Notes: generated by a model from the sequence alone, not told the origin. DNA of 64,000 nucleotides from Pinirhizobacter sp036499745 (GCF_036499745.1 NZ_DASYDG010000002.1:10258-74257); one strand, 5' to 3'. Shown: positions 44,724 through 54,461, counted from the first letter of the stretch. Program-made: numbers and translations.

Positions 44724-45713
44724 TCAATGAGGTGCATCCACCGGATACGGGCCTTCATCGAACGTCTCGTCGTGGTAGCCCTTCACGCCCACGGCCATTG
44801 CCATGTCGCTACGGAAATCCGCGCCTGCACGGATTCGTTCCAGTGCGTGGGCAAAATCATGCTTCGGTTTCCAGGCCAATAATTCCCTGGCGCGGGCATT
44901 GTCGTAAACGCGGTCGATGCCCTGGAACATGCGCCAGCCTCGGGCTTCGAACAAGGCAGCGGCATCGGGAAAGTGAGCAGCAATGGCGTTGGGCAAGTGG
45001 TGCCGCAACGCGTACGCCTCGTCCCGCCTGAAAGGCGTGGTTGCCGAAACGATGAAGCGGTCATAGCCGATGGCGTGGGCGCGTGTAGCGGCGGCAAGGT
45101 GCGCGTCGACCACGTCGGCGATGTCCACGCGCCGGTACAACAACTCCATCGCCTGCATGTTCGCCAGCGCAAATGCCGCCCGCTTCGCCGGATCATCGTC
45201 ATCCTCGGGGAAGAACCGGGAAGTACGCAGCACCACAACAGGTAGCCCCCGCTTGCGATGATAGAGCTCGCACAGATCCTCGGCGGCAACCTTGGTCACG
45301 CCGTAGATATTCTTCGGTACGGGACGCACGTCCTCGGTGATCCATGCGGCCTCGTCCTGCCCCGCCGTCAGTGCAGCACCGAAGGCACTGGTGGTGCTGG
45401 TGAAGACAAAGGCGCTTACCTTGTTCGCCACGGCGCGTTCGAGCAACGCAAGCGTGCCGTTGATGTTGGTGTCGACAAAGTCGCCCGGGGGATGCGTCGC
45501 CACGTGTGGTTTGTGCAACGTGGCGGCATGGAACACCGCGGCGATTCCGTCCATGGCGCGCTCGACCACGGCAGGATCGGTGATCGAACCCACGACATCG
45601 GTGAACGGGGACGGCTTGATGTCCAGGCCGCGGACTGCCGCGCCCTCCGCACGAAGGCGGCGCACCAGCGCTTCACCGAGGTGGCCGGCGCTACCAGTCA
45701 CCAGGATCGTCAT
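44724..45713 (-). CDS. NAD-dependent epimerase/dehydratase (extended SDR)
   Basis: 329 residues. Rossmann motif G-S-A-G-H-L-G (7-13), catalytic Ser/Thr in T-S-T-T-S near 108 and Tyr-x3-Lys (Y-G-V-T-K near 137-141) are typical of sugar-nucleotide epimerases and related 3-beta-hydroxysteroid or cinnamoyl-CoA reductase-like enzymes. AGGAAGGG precedes ATG 45713. It lies downstream of nothing on its strand and before the GNAT gene on the other. Substrate unknown. Confidence 0.85.
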   Translation of the reverse strand: MTILVTGSAGHLGEALVRRLRAEGAAVRGLDIKPSPFTDVVGSITDPAVVERAMDGIAAVFHAATLHKPHVATHPPGDFVDTNINGTLALLERAVANKVSAFVFTSTTSAFGAALTAGQDEAAWITEDVRPVPKNIYGVTKVAAEDLCELYHRKRGLPVVVLRTSRFFPEDDDDPAKRAAFALANMQAMELLYRRVDIADVVDAHLAAATRAHAIGYDRFIVSATTPFRRDEAYALRHHLPNAIAAHFPDAAALFEARGWRMFQGIDRVYDNARARELLAWKPKHDFAHALERIRAGADFRSDMAMAVGVKGYHDETFDEGPYPVDAPH

Positions 45714-45953
45714 CGTCGGCCCTTCCTGCACTACGAGACCGGAAAGAATGCCCTTCTGCCGCTTGAAGATAAAGTGCCCCCGGCTCGATACATGGCCGCC
45801 ACGGCATTCTGCATCCCGGGAATTCAAGGGACCGGCGGGATATCCGCCCGCGAAAGGCCACACACGGGCCCATTGCGCCTCACCGCCGCCCCTGTACGGC
45901 CCCAATGAGCCCACACGCTGCAGGACATCGACGCAAAAAAGCGGAGCGAAGCC

Positions 45954-46391
45954 ATGGCCACTTCCACCCATCTGGTGCGCCGCGGATGCGTGCGCGATGC
46001 AGCCGAAATCGCCGCATGCATGCAGTCGCTAGGCTACGGCACCACCTCGGAAGCGATTGCCATCCACCTCGCCCACTTCAAGGAATCACCACGCGACATC
46101 GTGCTGGTATGTGCCGAAATCTCATCACTTACCGGCGTGGCCAGCGCGCACGCGATTCCCCTGTTCCATCAAGCCGGGGAACTGGTGCGGATTACCGCAC
46201 TATCGGTGCGCCAGGGACGCGAACGGCAGGGCATCGGTCGCTACCTTGTCCGTGCCGTCGAGCACTGGGCCCTCGCCCGTGGCGCCTCACGTATCGAAGT
46301 CACCAGCGGCAACCACCGCGAAGGTGCCCACCAGTTCTACCGCGCCATGGGTTACGGCATCGAAGCGCGACGCTTCACCAAACAGCTGTGA
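45954..46391 (+). CDS. GNAT-family N-acetyltransferase
   Basis: 145 residues covering one GNAT domain: acetyl-CoA binding R-x2-G-I-G-R-Y-L-V near 88-96 and the late A-H-Q-F-Y-R-A-M-G-Y strand-helix unit near 120-129. GGAGCGAAG precedes ATG 45954. Substrate (antibiotic, protein or metabolite) cannot be told. It converges on the MFS pump across the repeat array. Confidence 0.87.
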   Translation: MATSTHLVRRGCVRDAAEIAACMQSLGYGTTSEAIAIHLAHFKESPRDIVLVCAEISSLTGVASAHAIPLFHQAGELVRITALSVRQGRERQGIGRYLVRAVEHWALARGASRIEVTSGNHREGAHQFYRAMGYGIEARRFTKQL

Positions 46392-46394
46392 AAC

Positions 46395-46577
46395 CATAAG
46401 GAACGATAAGGGGTCAGAGTCATCGATAAGGGGTCAGAGTCATTATTTCCCTATCAGAAACCATAAGGGGTCAGAGTCATTATTGCCCCATCCAAGCTTA
46501 GGGAAATGACTCTGACCCCTTATAGCGCTGACCCCTTATAGCGCTCGCTGCGGGAAAATGACTCTGACCCCTTATAG
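46395..46577. repeat. Array of six GGGGTCAGAGTCAT repeats in opposed orientation
   Basis: Three copies read ATAAGGGGTCAGAGTCAT on the + strand (46406-46423, 46426-46443, 46463-46480). Three read in reverse: 46505-46524 (complete), 46526-46542 (core only, CTGACCCCTTATAG) and 46556-46575 (complete). Spacing between copies is 20 to 50 bases. The array fills the gap between convergent genes and can fold into long hairpins, so it may also end transcription. It is the same family as 39401-39494 and 48657-48755. Confidence 0.85.
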
Positions 46578-46579
46578 GG

Positions 46580-48094
46580 CTAGTCGACCAATGTCGCTAC
46601 GGATGCTTCGCCGGTGTCGTGCACGGCGCGCTTGCGCGGCAGGAAGGTGGCGGCCACCAACCCCAGGGCGATGATGCCCAGCGCCCAGACAAACGTGTGG
46701 CCGAAGGCGCGGCCCAGGGCCGGCAGCATCGCTTCGTGCATGGCTGGCGTGATCGCGTGTGCCACGGAAAGACCGCCTTCGGAGGCACCGTTAGCCGGCA
46801 TCAGCGCGGCGATCTGTTTCGAAAGCACCACGGCCAGCAGTGCCGTGCCCACCGACCCGCCCACGCGCTGCACCACGTTCATGCCGCTGGTGACTCGGGC
46901 GATTTCGTGGCGTTGCAGGCTGCTCAGTGCGGCGGTCATCGCCGGCATCATGGTTGCGCCCATGCCCAGGCCCATCAGCAGCAGCATGATTTCCACCATC
47001 CACAGCGGTGTGTCGCTCTGGATCTGCGTCAGGCCGATGAGGCCCAGCCCCACCAGCGTCATGCCCACCAATACGATGCGGCCGGGGCCGGTCTTGTCCG
47101 TCAGGCGCGCGGCAATCGGCATGGATATCATCGCGCCCAGGCCCTGCGCTGCCAGCAACAGGCCGGCGTGCAAAGCGGATTCACCACGCACCAGCTGGAA
47201 GTAAAGCGGAAGCAACAAGGCCGAACCGAAAAATGCCGTGCCGAAGAAGAACGACGTGGCTGCAGCCGCACCCACTATCCGGCTCCGGAACAGGCGCACG
47301 TCGATCAATGCACCCTCTTTGCGCCTTGCATGCCAAACGAAGGCCGCAACCAGGGCCAGCCCGACTACCACGCCACCCAGCGCATCCGGGGATTTGAAGC
47401 CGCCACCGGCGGCCGTTTCGGCCAGCCCGTAAACGAAAATGGCCAGGCCCGGCGAGAGCATCAGCAACCCGCTCCAGTCCAGGGCGTGGTGCGGCTTGGG
47501 TTCGTCACGTTCCAGGATCCGCGACGCCGCGAACAAGGCGATGACACCGATAGGCAGGTTCACGAAGAATATCCAGCGCCACGAGATGTCGTCGACGAAC
47601 CAGCCGCCCAGGATCGGGCCAACGATCGGCGCCACCAGCATCGGTATGCCCACCAGACCCATCATCCGGCCCATGCGATCACGACCCGCGGCGTGGGAAA
47701 GGATCGTCATGCCGGCAGGCATGATCATGCCGCCGCCGAAGCCTTGCAGCACGCGGAAGACGATCAGCGAGGTGGCCGACCATGCCATGCCGCACAGGGC
47801 GGACCCCAGCACGAACAAGGCGATGGAACCGATGTACAGGCGCTTGGTGCCGAAGCGGTCGGCCGCCCACCCCGTGAGGGGAATAACCGTGGCCAGCGCC
47901 AGCATGTAGCCGGTGGACACCCACTGCGTAATGGACAGCGACGTACCAAACGAGCGCGACAATTCCTTGATCGCGACATTGACGATGGTGGTGTCGAGGA
48001 TCGACATGAAACTGCCGAGCACGACAACAGCAGCGATGCGCAGGGTTGCGCGATCCAGTGCCCGCGGGGCACTGGGCTGTGAAGGAGCATTCAT
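46580..48094 (-). CDS. DHA2-family MFS multidrug efflux transporter (EmrB/QacA type)
   Basis: 504 residues with 14 membrane helices. L-D-T-T-I-V-N-V-A near 33 is motif D1 of the DHA2 drug:H+ antiporters and G-x-A-A-D-R-x-G-x-K-R near 76 is motif A. It probably exports hydrophobic or cationic compounds. The start overlaps the MarR gene by ATGA, so regulator and pump are co-translated. The stop lies directly beside the last copy of the repeat array. Confidence 0.9.
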   Translation of the reverse strand: MNAPSQPSAPRALDRATLRIAAVVVLGSFMSILDTTIVNVAIKELSRSFGTSLSITQWVSTGYMLALATVIPLTGWAADRFGTKRLYIGSIALFVLGSALCGMAWSATSLIVFRVLQGFGGGMIMPAGMTILSHAAGRDRMGRMMGLVGIPMLVAPIVGPILGGWFVDDISWRWIFFVNLPIGVIALFAASRILERDEPKPHHALDWSGLLMLSPGLAIFVYGLAETAAGGGFKSPDALGGVVVGLALVAAFVWHARRKEGALIDVRLFRSRIVGAAAATSFFFGTAFFGSALLLPLYFQLVRGESALHAGLLLAAQGLGAMISMPIAARLTDKTGPGRIVLVGMTLVGLGLIGLTQIQSDTPLWMVEIMLLLMGLGMGATMMPAMTAALSSLQRHEIARVTSGMNVVQRVGGSVGTALLAVVLSKQIAALMPANGASEGGLSVAHAITPAMHEAMLPALGRAFGHTFVWALGIIALGLVAATFLPRKRAVHDTGEASVATLVD

Positions 48095-48630
48095 TTAGGG
48101 GATTCCGGAGAACAATGGGAGTTGCCGGTAGCCCATGGGCTGCCAGCGAAGTATTTGCGGGTGAGGTCGCTAAGCGTGGCGACCGCGGTAGTGAGCGCAG
48201 CGCGCTCTTCATCGCTAAGTTTTTTGACAAAACGCTCCGCAGCGCCCCGGCGAGCGTCGGCGATCTGCGCCAGCGCTTCGGATCCAGCTGCCGTGAGTGC
48301 GATGCGTTTCACCCGGCGGTCAATGTCGTCCTCGCGCCGCGACACCAGCCCCATCTTCACCATGGCGTCGACAGCCCGCCCAGCGGCCGGCAACGACAGC
48401 GAGATGCGCTCCGCCAGTTCATTGACCGCCAGATCCGTGCCCTCGCTATCGAGCACGAACAAGATCCGGAACTGCGAAAACGTCAGGTCGAACACCGCCA
48501 TGGCCGAGACCACGCCGGTCTGGCCGTCCTTAATGATGGGGAAAATGGCGCCAATCAGGTTGGCGGCGAGCGGATCCATGTCTGGAGGCAACTTAAGCAT
48601 GGACGCAATAATACTCTTCATCACATTCAT
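48091..48630 (-). CDS. MarR-family regulator of the adjacent efflux pump
   Basis: About 179 residues. The winged helix of MarR is visible: L-A-V-N-E-L-A-E-R-I-S-L-S-L-P-A-A-G-R as recognition unit, then R-E-D-D-I-D-R-R-V-K-R-I as the wing (D-x-R motif). Starts at 48630, 48621 and GTG 48639 are all in frame; none has a clear Shine-Dalgarno, so the start is uncertain. The gene overlaps the pump gene by ATGA. Just upstream lies the repeat doublet at 48657-48755, close enough to affect the promoter. Confidence 0.82.
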   Translation of the reverse strand: MNVMKSIIASMLKLPPDMDPLAANLIGAIFPIIKDGQTGVVSAMAVFDLTFSQFRILFVLDSEGTDLAVNELAERISLSLPAAGRAVDAMVKMGLVSRREDDIDRRVKRIALTAAGSEALAQIADARRGAAERFVKKLSDEERAALTTAVATLSDLTRKYFAGSPWATGNSHCSPESPK

Positions 48631-48656
48631 TGCAAGCACGCATGTAAATTCCCCTT

Positions 48657-48755
48657 ATTAGGGGTCAGAGTCATTAAGAACCCCCCTGTTCCTCGTCATC
48701 GGTGGTCAGACCCCCGAAGATTCCGGCCCGACGAAAGGTGATCTGACCCCTAATG
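48657..48755. repeat. REPIN-like doublet forming the 3' end of the AraC gene
   Basis: ATTAGGGGTCAGAGTCATT (48657-48675) and the inverted copy CTGACCCCTAAT near 48743-48754 (13-base core ATTAGGGGTCAGA shared) enclose about 70 bases, with a third, degenerate GGTCAGACCCC at 48704-48714 between them. The length (about 99 bases) matches the element at 39401-39494. The last 16 codons of the AraC gene and its stop (48706-48708) lie inside it. Confidence 0.75.
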
Positions 48756-49659
48756 CGGCTCTTCGGTATTGGCCGGGGGCCATGCCGGTGATGCGTTTGA
48801 AAGCGTGGCTGAAGGCGCTTTCGGTGCCGTAGCCGAGGGATTGGGCGATGCGGGCGATGGGGGTGTTCTCTTCACGAAGGGAGCGCTCGGCCAGGCGCAT
48901 GCGCCATTGGGCCAGATAGGCCAGCGGCGGCACGCCTGCGACAGATTTAAAGTACTCGGCGAACGTGGTGCGGGACATCGCCGCGGCTTTTGCGAGGTCC
49001 GGAAGTTGCCAGGCGCGGCCGGGCTCGGCGTGCATCAGGCGAAGTGCCGGGGCGATGCGTGGATCGTTGATGGCACGAAGAAGACCCGTGTCCAGCGGGT
49101 CGCCGGTGGCCAGATGCACGCGAAGCACCTGCACCAACATCAGCTGCGCCAATTGCGCGGAAGCGAATGCCGCGCCCGGTGGATCGTTCTCCCGCTCGGC
49201 CACCAGCTGACCCAGCAACCAGCGCGTGGCCGCCGCCTCCGGCTTGTCGGCGCGCACATGGATCAAGGGCGGCAGAACATCGCGAAGGATATTCCCCCGC
49301 ACGGGATCAAGTTCGACGTGGCCACCGATGAGCAGGCATTCATCGCCTTCACCAAGGACTTTCATGGCGCCGTCCTGCCCCGCGAAAGCGACCTTCGAAT
49401 CCACGGGCAGCTCATCCGGATCCGACGACATCGCATAAGGCCTCTCCGCCGATGTCAGGAACACGTCGCCCTCGCCCAGGTGCAACGGTTCGCGGCCTTC
49501 CATGGAAAGCCAGCAGGACCCCCGCACCACGCCGAAGAATTTTGCCCGGCCGCTCGGATGGAAGCGCACGGCCCAGCGCGAGCCGGCGGTAAAACCACCG
49601 GTCACCAGTGAACGCGCCTGGGTAAGCGAGAGAATGTCGGAAAAGGGATCGGAAGCCAT
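48706..49659 (-). CDS. AraC-family regulator with cupin-type sensor domain
   Basis: 317 residues. Residues about 10-180 match the cupin-like sensor found in this AraC subgroup; residues about 215-300 hold two helix-turn-helix units (M-S-R-T-T-F-A-E-Y-F-K and G-Y-G-T-E-S-A-F-S-H-A-F-K). It is divergent from an SDR gene with 97 bases between, so it likely controls that gene. The final 16 residues (A-L-G-V-R-S-P-F...) come from the inserted repeat doublet. ATG 49659 is chosen; a TTG 18 bases upstream is open. Confidence 0.85.
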   Translation of the reverse strand: MASDPFSDILSLTQARSLVTGGFTAGSRWAVRFHPSGRAKFFGVVRGSCWLSMEGREPLHLGEGDVFLTSAERPYAMSSDPDELPVDSKVAFAGQDGAMKVLGEGDECLLIGGHVELDPVRGNILRDVLPPLIHVRADKPEAAATRWLLGQLVAERENDPPGAAFASAQLAQLMLVQVLRVHLATGDPLDTGLLRAINDPRIAPALRLMHAEPGRAWQLPDLAKAAAMSRTTFAEYFKSVAGVPPLAYLAQWRMRLAERSLREENTPIARIAQSLGYGTESAFSHAFKRITGMAPGQYRRAALGVRSPFVGPESSGV

Positions 49660-49755
49660 GGTCGGACTATTACGCAAGAATCACGGACTTTCAATAATTC
49701 AAAGTCCGGGTCACAGACCCTATCTTCAGGATAGTCCACCCACCCAGGATCCCCG

Positions 49756-50751
49756 ATGCGCTCTCCCCAAAAGCCCATTCAGTCCGGTTTCGATGCCGCC
49801 TCCACCGCCGCCGACGTCATCCACGGCATCGACCTCACGGGCAAGATCGCCCTCGTTACCGGCGGTTATTCCGGTATCGGGGTAGAAACCGTAAGGGCAT
49901 TGGCCCATGCCGGCGCCCATGTGATCGTGCCCACACGCAACGAAACCAAGGCCGCCCAAACGCTCGCTGGCATCAGCAATACCCGCATCGAACCGATGGA
50001 CCTGACGGACCCTGCTTCCATCGACGCCTTCGCATCGCGCTTCGTAGCCACCGGCCAGCCACTGCACATGCTGATCAACAGCGCCGGCATCATGGCAACG
50101 CCCTTCGAACGCGATGCCCGTGGTTACGAAATCCAGTTCGCGACGAATCACCTTGGCCACTTCCAGTTGACGCGAGGCCTGCTGCCGGCGCTGCAGCGTG
50201 CACAAGGTGCGCGGGTGGTGTCGGTGTCGTCGTGGGGCCACCGTTATTCCCCGGTGGTGTTCGACGACATTCACTTCGAACGGCGCGAATACAACCCGTG
50301 GGCAGCCTACGGGCAGTCGAAGACGGCGAATATTCTCTTCGCCGTGGAACTGGACGCCCGCTACCAGGCCAACGGCATCCGCGCCTTTGCCGTGCATCCG
50401 GGCCTGATCATCGATACAGGCCTTGGAAAGCACATGTCACGCGAAGACCTCAAGAGCGCCGGCGTGATCGACGAAGACGGCAAGCCCATCCTGGACCCAT
50501 CGCGCAACCTCAAGACCGTCCCGCAGGGCGCGGCCACCAGCGTCTGGTGCGCCGTCAGCCCTCAGCTCGATGGCTTGGGCGGCGTCTATGCCGAAAATGC
50601 CGACATCTCGCCGATCCACCAGGGCGAGGTCTCCACGAGCAACGATGCCAGGGCGCGCACGAGCGGCGCCAACGGCGTACTCCCATACGCCATCGATGAA
50701 AGCAGCGCCCGTCACCTATGGGACGCGAGCGAATCAATGCTTTCGCGCTAG
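49756..50751 (+). CDS. Short-chain dehydrogenase/reductase
   Basis: 331 residues. Rossmann motif G-G-Y-S-G-I-G near 37-43, N-S-A-G near 109 and Y-G-Q-S-K near 195-199 (catalytic Tyr and Lys), with S-V-S-S before it. The length and N-terminal extension resemble the retinol-dehydrogenase/WW-domain-oxidoreductase-like bacterial SDRs. It is divergent from the AraC regulator, which suggests inducible expression. Substrate unknown. Confidence 0.85.
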   Translation: MRSPQKPIQSGFDAASTAADVIHGIDLTGKIALVTGGYSGIGVETVRALAHAGAHVIVPTRNETKAAQTLAGISNTRIEPMDLTDPASIDAFASRFVATGQPLHMLINSAGIMATPFERDARGYEIQFATNHLGHFQLTRGLLPALQRAQGARVVSVSSWGHRYSPVVFDDIHFERREYNPWAAYGQSKTANILFAVELDARYQANGIRAFAVHPGLIIDTGLGKHMSREDLKSAGVIDEDGKPILDPSRNLKTVPQGAATSVWCAVSPQLDGLGGVYAENADISPIHQGEVSTSNDARARTSGANGVLPYAIDESSARHLWDASESMLSR

Positions 50752-50835
50752 CCGTTGCAACAATCGCTTCTTCCGGACGCAAATCGGTGACCCACGGCCT
50801 TCCTTCCGTACACCGAAGACAGGCAAGCTTAAGAC

Positions 50836-52632
50836 ATGGAAACATCCTCCAGGCCGGACGCGGAGCAAGCCATGCCAACCGAAGCCGATGCGTACCAGCA
50901 AAGCGACTTCACCCACCCCACTCGCATCTGCGACCTGGTGATGAAGGGCGGCGTATCCAGCGGCGTGGTGTACCCGCTGGCCGCAGCTGAGCTGGCCAAG
51001 GATTTCCGCTTCAACTCCATCGGTGGCACCTCGGCCGGTGCCATCGCCGCAGCGGTAACGGCCGCTGCGGAGTACGGCCGCGCCTCCGGCGGTTTCGTGC
51101 GCCTGAGCCAGGTACCCAGGCAGATCGGCGGGCACCTGATGCGCCTGTTCCAGCCATCGCCCCGGCTTGCGGCGCTGCTGGATATCTTCCTTGCCCTGCA
51201 AGCCCCGGGCTCGTGGATCGCAAGGATCGGTCGGGTGCTGGGCATCGCCGTGCGGCGCTTCGTCGGGCGCTGGTTGATCGGCCTGGTAGCGGGTGTCGTG
51301 TTCGGCGTCGTCGCCGTGTTTTCCGGCGCACCGATCGGCTACGCCGTGGCGTGGGGCGCGGGGCTGTTCGTACTGATCGGTATCGTCGCCGTGGCATCCA
51401 CGCTGTACCGACGGATCACGCGCGAAGTCCCGGCCAACGGCTATGGTTTATGCCCGGGAAGCACCCAACGCGGCTTCGACACACCCGGCCTTACCGACTG
51501 GCTCACCGATCTCATCGACCACATTGCCGGTCGCGGCACCGGGCCCGACGACCCGCCATTGACCTTCGACGACCTGGCCGCGCCACCGGGCGGTACACCG
51601 TCGGTCTCCCTGCGGATGATGACCACCAACCTGATGATGCGCCGGCCGTTCACCGTACCGATGCGCGACCACAGCTTCCTTTTCCGCAAACAGGAATTTG
51701 AAAACCTGTTCCCGTCGCGGGTGATGAAGTACCTCATGGCCAACAGCGAAGCTTTCGACACCGGCAACCCCGCGGACGATTTCTTCCACCTGCCGCCCGA
51801 CGGCAAGCTGCCCGTGGCCATCGGTGCACGGATGAGCCTGAGCTTCCCGCTGTTGATCAGCGCCATTCCGCTTTATGCGCGGGACTTCACGCTTAACGAG
51901 GCCGCCGGCCGCAGCGTTCCGCGCCTGTGCCTGTTCAGCGATGGCGGCCTGGCCAGCAACTTTCCCATCCACTTCTTCGACAAGCTCTGGCCCAACCATC
52001 CCACCTTCGGCATCAGCCTGGACGATTTCAACCCCACCAGGAATATCGGCCCCGGCCGCGCCTGGCTACCGGAAACCGCCAACAGCGGCGTACTGATTCC
52101 CATCCTGCCGATCGAAGGCGGCTTGCTGGCCTTCCTGCAGCGGCTGATCGACGCCGCCAAGGATTGGCAGGACAACCTGCAAAGCACCCTGCCCGGCTAT
52201 CGCGAACGCATCGTGCACGTGGCGCTGAAGCCCGACGAAGGCGGCCTGAACCTCACCATGGACGCCACGATGGTGGGGAAGCTGGCCCACTACGGCGCCA
52301 GCGCCGGGGAACTCGCGCGGGACGTCTTCAATTTCGACGAACACCGCTGGCGACGTTTCCTGGTGGCGATGGCGCGCATGGAACAGACGCTGGATGAATT
52401 CACCACCGCATGGGATGGCGACACGGTGGAAAAGGAATCCTTCCAGTCGTACCTCATGCGCTATCCCGACCACGCACAAACCTACCAGCAGGACGCCGCA
52501 CGCCTGGCCGAAATGCTCCGCCGCGCCGCGGCGCTGGTGGACATGGGCCGCGCCTGGCGCAAGCTGCCGGACATCCGTGATGGCCAGATACCCAAGCCCG
52601 ATACCAACCTCAGTATTACCCCGAAGCCCTGA
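50836..52632 (+). CDS. Patatin-like phospholipase with internal membrane segments
   Basis: 598 residues. Patatin catalytic core: oxyanion G-G-V-S-S-G (38-43), nucleophile G-T-S-A-G (64-68, Ser66) and D-G-G (369-371, Asp369 completing the Ser-Asp dyad). Unusually, two hydrophobic helices (about 144-164 and 170-190) lie between the Ser and Asp halves, so the enzyme is probably held on the cytoplasmic face of the inner membrane. Patatins cleave acyl chains from phospholipids. The final 200 residues are helical and not recognised. Confidence 0.85.
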   Translation: METSSRPDAEQAMPTEADAYQQSDFTHPTRICDLVMKGGVSSGVVYPLAAAELAKDFRFNSIGGTSAGAIAAAVTAAAEYGRASGGFVRLSQVPRQIGGHLMRLFQPSPRLAALLDIFLALQAPGSWIARIGRVLGIAVRRFVGRWLIGLVAGVVFGVVAVFSGAPIGYAVAWGAGLFVLIGIVAVASTLYRRITREVPANGYGLCPGSTQRGFDTPGLTDWLTDLIDHIAGRGTGPDDPPLTFDDLAAPPGGTPSVSLRMMTTNLMMRRPFTVPMRDHSFLFRKQEFENLFPSRVMKYLMANSEAFDTGNPADDFFHLPPDGKLPVAIGARMSLSFPLLISAIPLYARDFTLNEAAGRSVPRLCLFSDGGLASNFPIHFFDKLWPNHPTFGISLDDFNPTRNIGPGRAWLPETANSGVLIPILPIEGGLLAFLQRLIDAAKDWQDNLQSTLPGYRERIVHVALKPDEGGLNLTMDATMVGKLAHYGASAGELARDVFNFDEHRWRRFLVAMARMEQTLDEFTTAWDGDTVEKESFQSYLMRYPDHAQTYQQDAARLAEMLRRAAALVDMGRAWRKLPDIRDGQIPKPDTNLSITPKP

Positions 52633-52766
52633 AGAAGCGGCCCTGACCCGCGGCCCGAACCCCCCGGGCATGTGTTTGCACTAGTCCATCCGGCCGAGAA
52701 ACGGCCCCTGCCCGACCCCTTCGCCGTGTGAGAATATTCCCACCGGAGGGAGTCGGGAGGACTACC

Positions 52767-54455
52767 ATGCGCGCGCGTACCATCGTTGGCATCGTCACCC
52801 TGGTGGTGGGTGCATGGGCACTGATTGGGTGGATGGGTTATGCCACCTACCACGCGATGACACCCCAGATGCTGGCGAAGATCCACCAGGCCAGCCGGCC
52901 ACATCACGGCGGCAAGCTGCCGGCCGCCCCGGCCAAGCCGCCCGAGCGCCCCGCGTCCGTACCCGCCATCAGCGACGCGGCCTATACGGCCTACTTCGCC
53001 AAGGTGCGTACCGCCGAGAAAATCCGCGATCCGCTGCAACGTTGCCTGGCCTATCCCGACCCACCGGGCATGCACTGGCATGCGGATACCACCACGGCCT
53101 ATTGCCGTTACCGCACGCAGCCGATCATCACCATGGCCCAGGCGAAAGACCTGGTAGCCAGGGGCCGTGCCGCGGAACTGGACAGGATCCTTGCCGGCTA
53201 CCGTGATGCCCAGCTGCACGACCCGGCGCACGCCGGCTTGCTCGAGCATGCCTACATCGCACTGGACTTCGAGTGCTCGTGCACCGAATCGAGGCCAATG
53301 ATCGATGCGTGGATGAAGCAGCGGCCCGACAGCGCTTTCGCCCTGGCTGCCAGCGGCATCGCTCATCAGGGCGAGGCCCAGCGCGCCTCGCACGCGGTGT
53401 GGAACATGGAACATGAGAGCGCCCAGGCGCTGCGCAACGACCCGGCAATCCGTTCCCGCATCCAGGAATACAAGCCCAGGGCGATCCAGGCGCGTGACAC
53501 CGCGCTGCACCTGGCCAGGCAGGACCTGGACATGGCGGTGGTGCGCGACAGCATGGTGCTGCCGGTGTATTCATCGATGATCTACGTCGGCTGGATGTCC
53601 GCCGAGCCGCTGTATATCGAGCAGGCCATCAAGCGCGGCCTTGCCGTGGATCCATTGAGTTTCCGCCTGCGCGCCGTGGCCATCTCGCATTGGTACAAGG
53701 CCATGCGCAGCACGCCCGACAAGGACGCCCAGGCGCGCGAAGCCATGGCATTGATTCCGAAGAATCCTTTGCTCCGGTTGATCATCAACGACGATTTCGG
53801 ACCAGGCTACGACGAAGATGACCCGTCGTGGATGGTGCAGCGCGCGCTGGATGAAGGTGACTCCTATGCGGTGCTCGATGCGGCCGGCGCCAGCACGTTC
53901 GGGCAGGATCCGAAGCTGTCGGCTGCGCTCTATAGCCAGTCGCTAAGGTTCGTCGCCAACGACACCAGCATCCCCCTGTACCGCGCGCAGATGCTCTATA
54001 CCGGCGGCGAAAAGGCCTGGGCCGAGGCGGAATTCGACCGGCTCGTCAAGGCCGACCCGAAAGACACCGAGGCACGTATCGCCCGCGCCCTGTCTTATGC
54101 CCGGACCGGGGAAGAAAAGCGCGCCGAGGAGGAATACTCAGCCGTACTGAAGATCGACCCCGAAGACATCACGGCGATGACGCAGCTGATCGAGATCTAC
54201 AGCCGCACCAACCGGGTGGACCAGGCCCTGGCCACCATCGACCGCCTGATCAAGGTCGACCCAAAAGCGCCCACGGGTTACGTGGTCCGCGCGAACATCC
54301 TGATCCAGCACAACAGGCCTGATGCACGTAGCGCGGCGAAATACATCGTGGACCACTTCGCCGACCGCATCGACCAGCAGCTCACCCTGGCAAAAATGCG
54401 CGAGTACCTGCGGACCCACGGCGACACCCCGACCTCGCCGGCCGCCGCGCATTGA
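52767..54455 (+). CDS. Membrane-anchored TPR protein
   Basis: 562 residues with one N-terminal membrane helix (about 5-30) and a periplasmic or extracytoplasmic body. The last third (about 400-540) contains TPR repeats (A-E-A-E-F-D-R-L, A-E-E-E-Y-S-A-V-L, A-L-A-T-I-D-R-L). The middle is helical and not recognised. GGGAGG precedes ATG 52767. No partner can be named. Confidence 0.75.
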   Translation: MRARTIVGIVTLVVGAWALIGWMGYATYHAMTPQMLAKIHQASRPHHGGKLPAAPAKPPERPASVPAISDAAYTAYFAKVRTAEKIRDPLQRCLAYPDPPGMHWHADTTTAYCRYRTQPIITMAQAKDLVARGRAAELDRILAGYRDAQLHDPAHAGLLEHAYIALDFECSCTESRPMIDAWMKQRPDSAFALAASGIAHQGEAQRASHAVWNMEHESAQALRNDPAIRSRIQEYKPRAIQARDTALHLARQDLDMAVVRDSMVLPVYSSMIYVGWMSAEPLYIEQAIKRGLAVDPLSFRLRAVAISHWYKAMRSTPDKDAQAREAMALIPKNPLLRLIINDDFGPGYDEDDPSWMVQRALDEGDSYAVLDAAGASTFGQDPKLSAALYSQSLRFVANDTSIPLYRAQMLYTGGEKAWAEAEFDRLVKADPKDTEARIARALSYARTGEEKRAEEEYSAVLKIDPEDITAMTQLIEIYSRTNRVDQALATIDRLIKVDPKAPTGYVVRANILIQHNRPDARSAAKYIVDHFADRIDQQLTLAKMREYLRTHGDTPTSPAAAH

Positions 54456-54461
54456 GAACTG

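Noticed and set aside
46619..48082. A 487-codon + strand frame.
   Set aside because: Shadow of the MFS pump; His/Gln/Arg-rich product without any fold.
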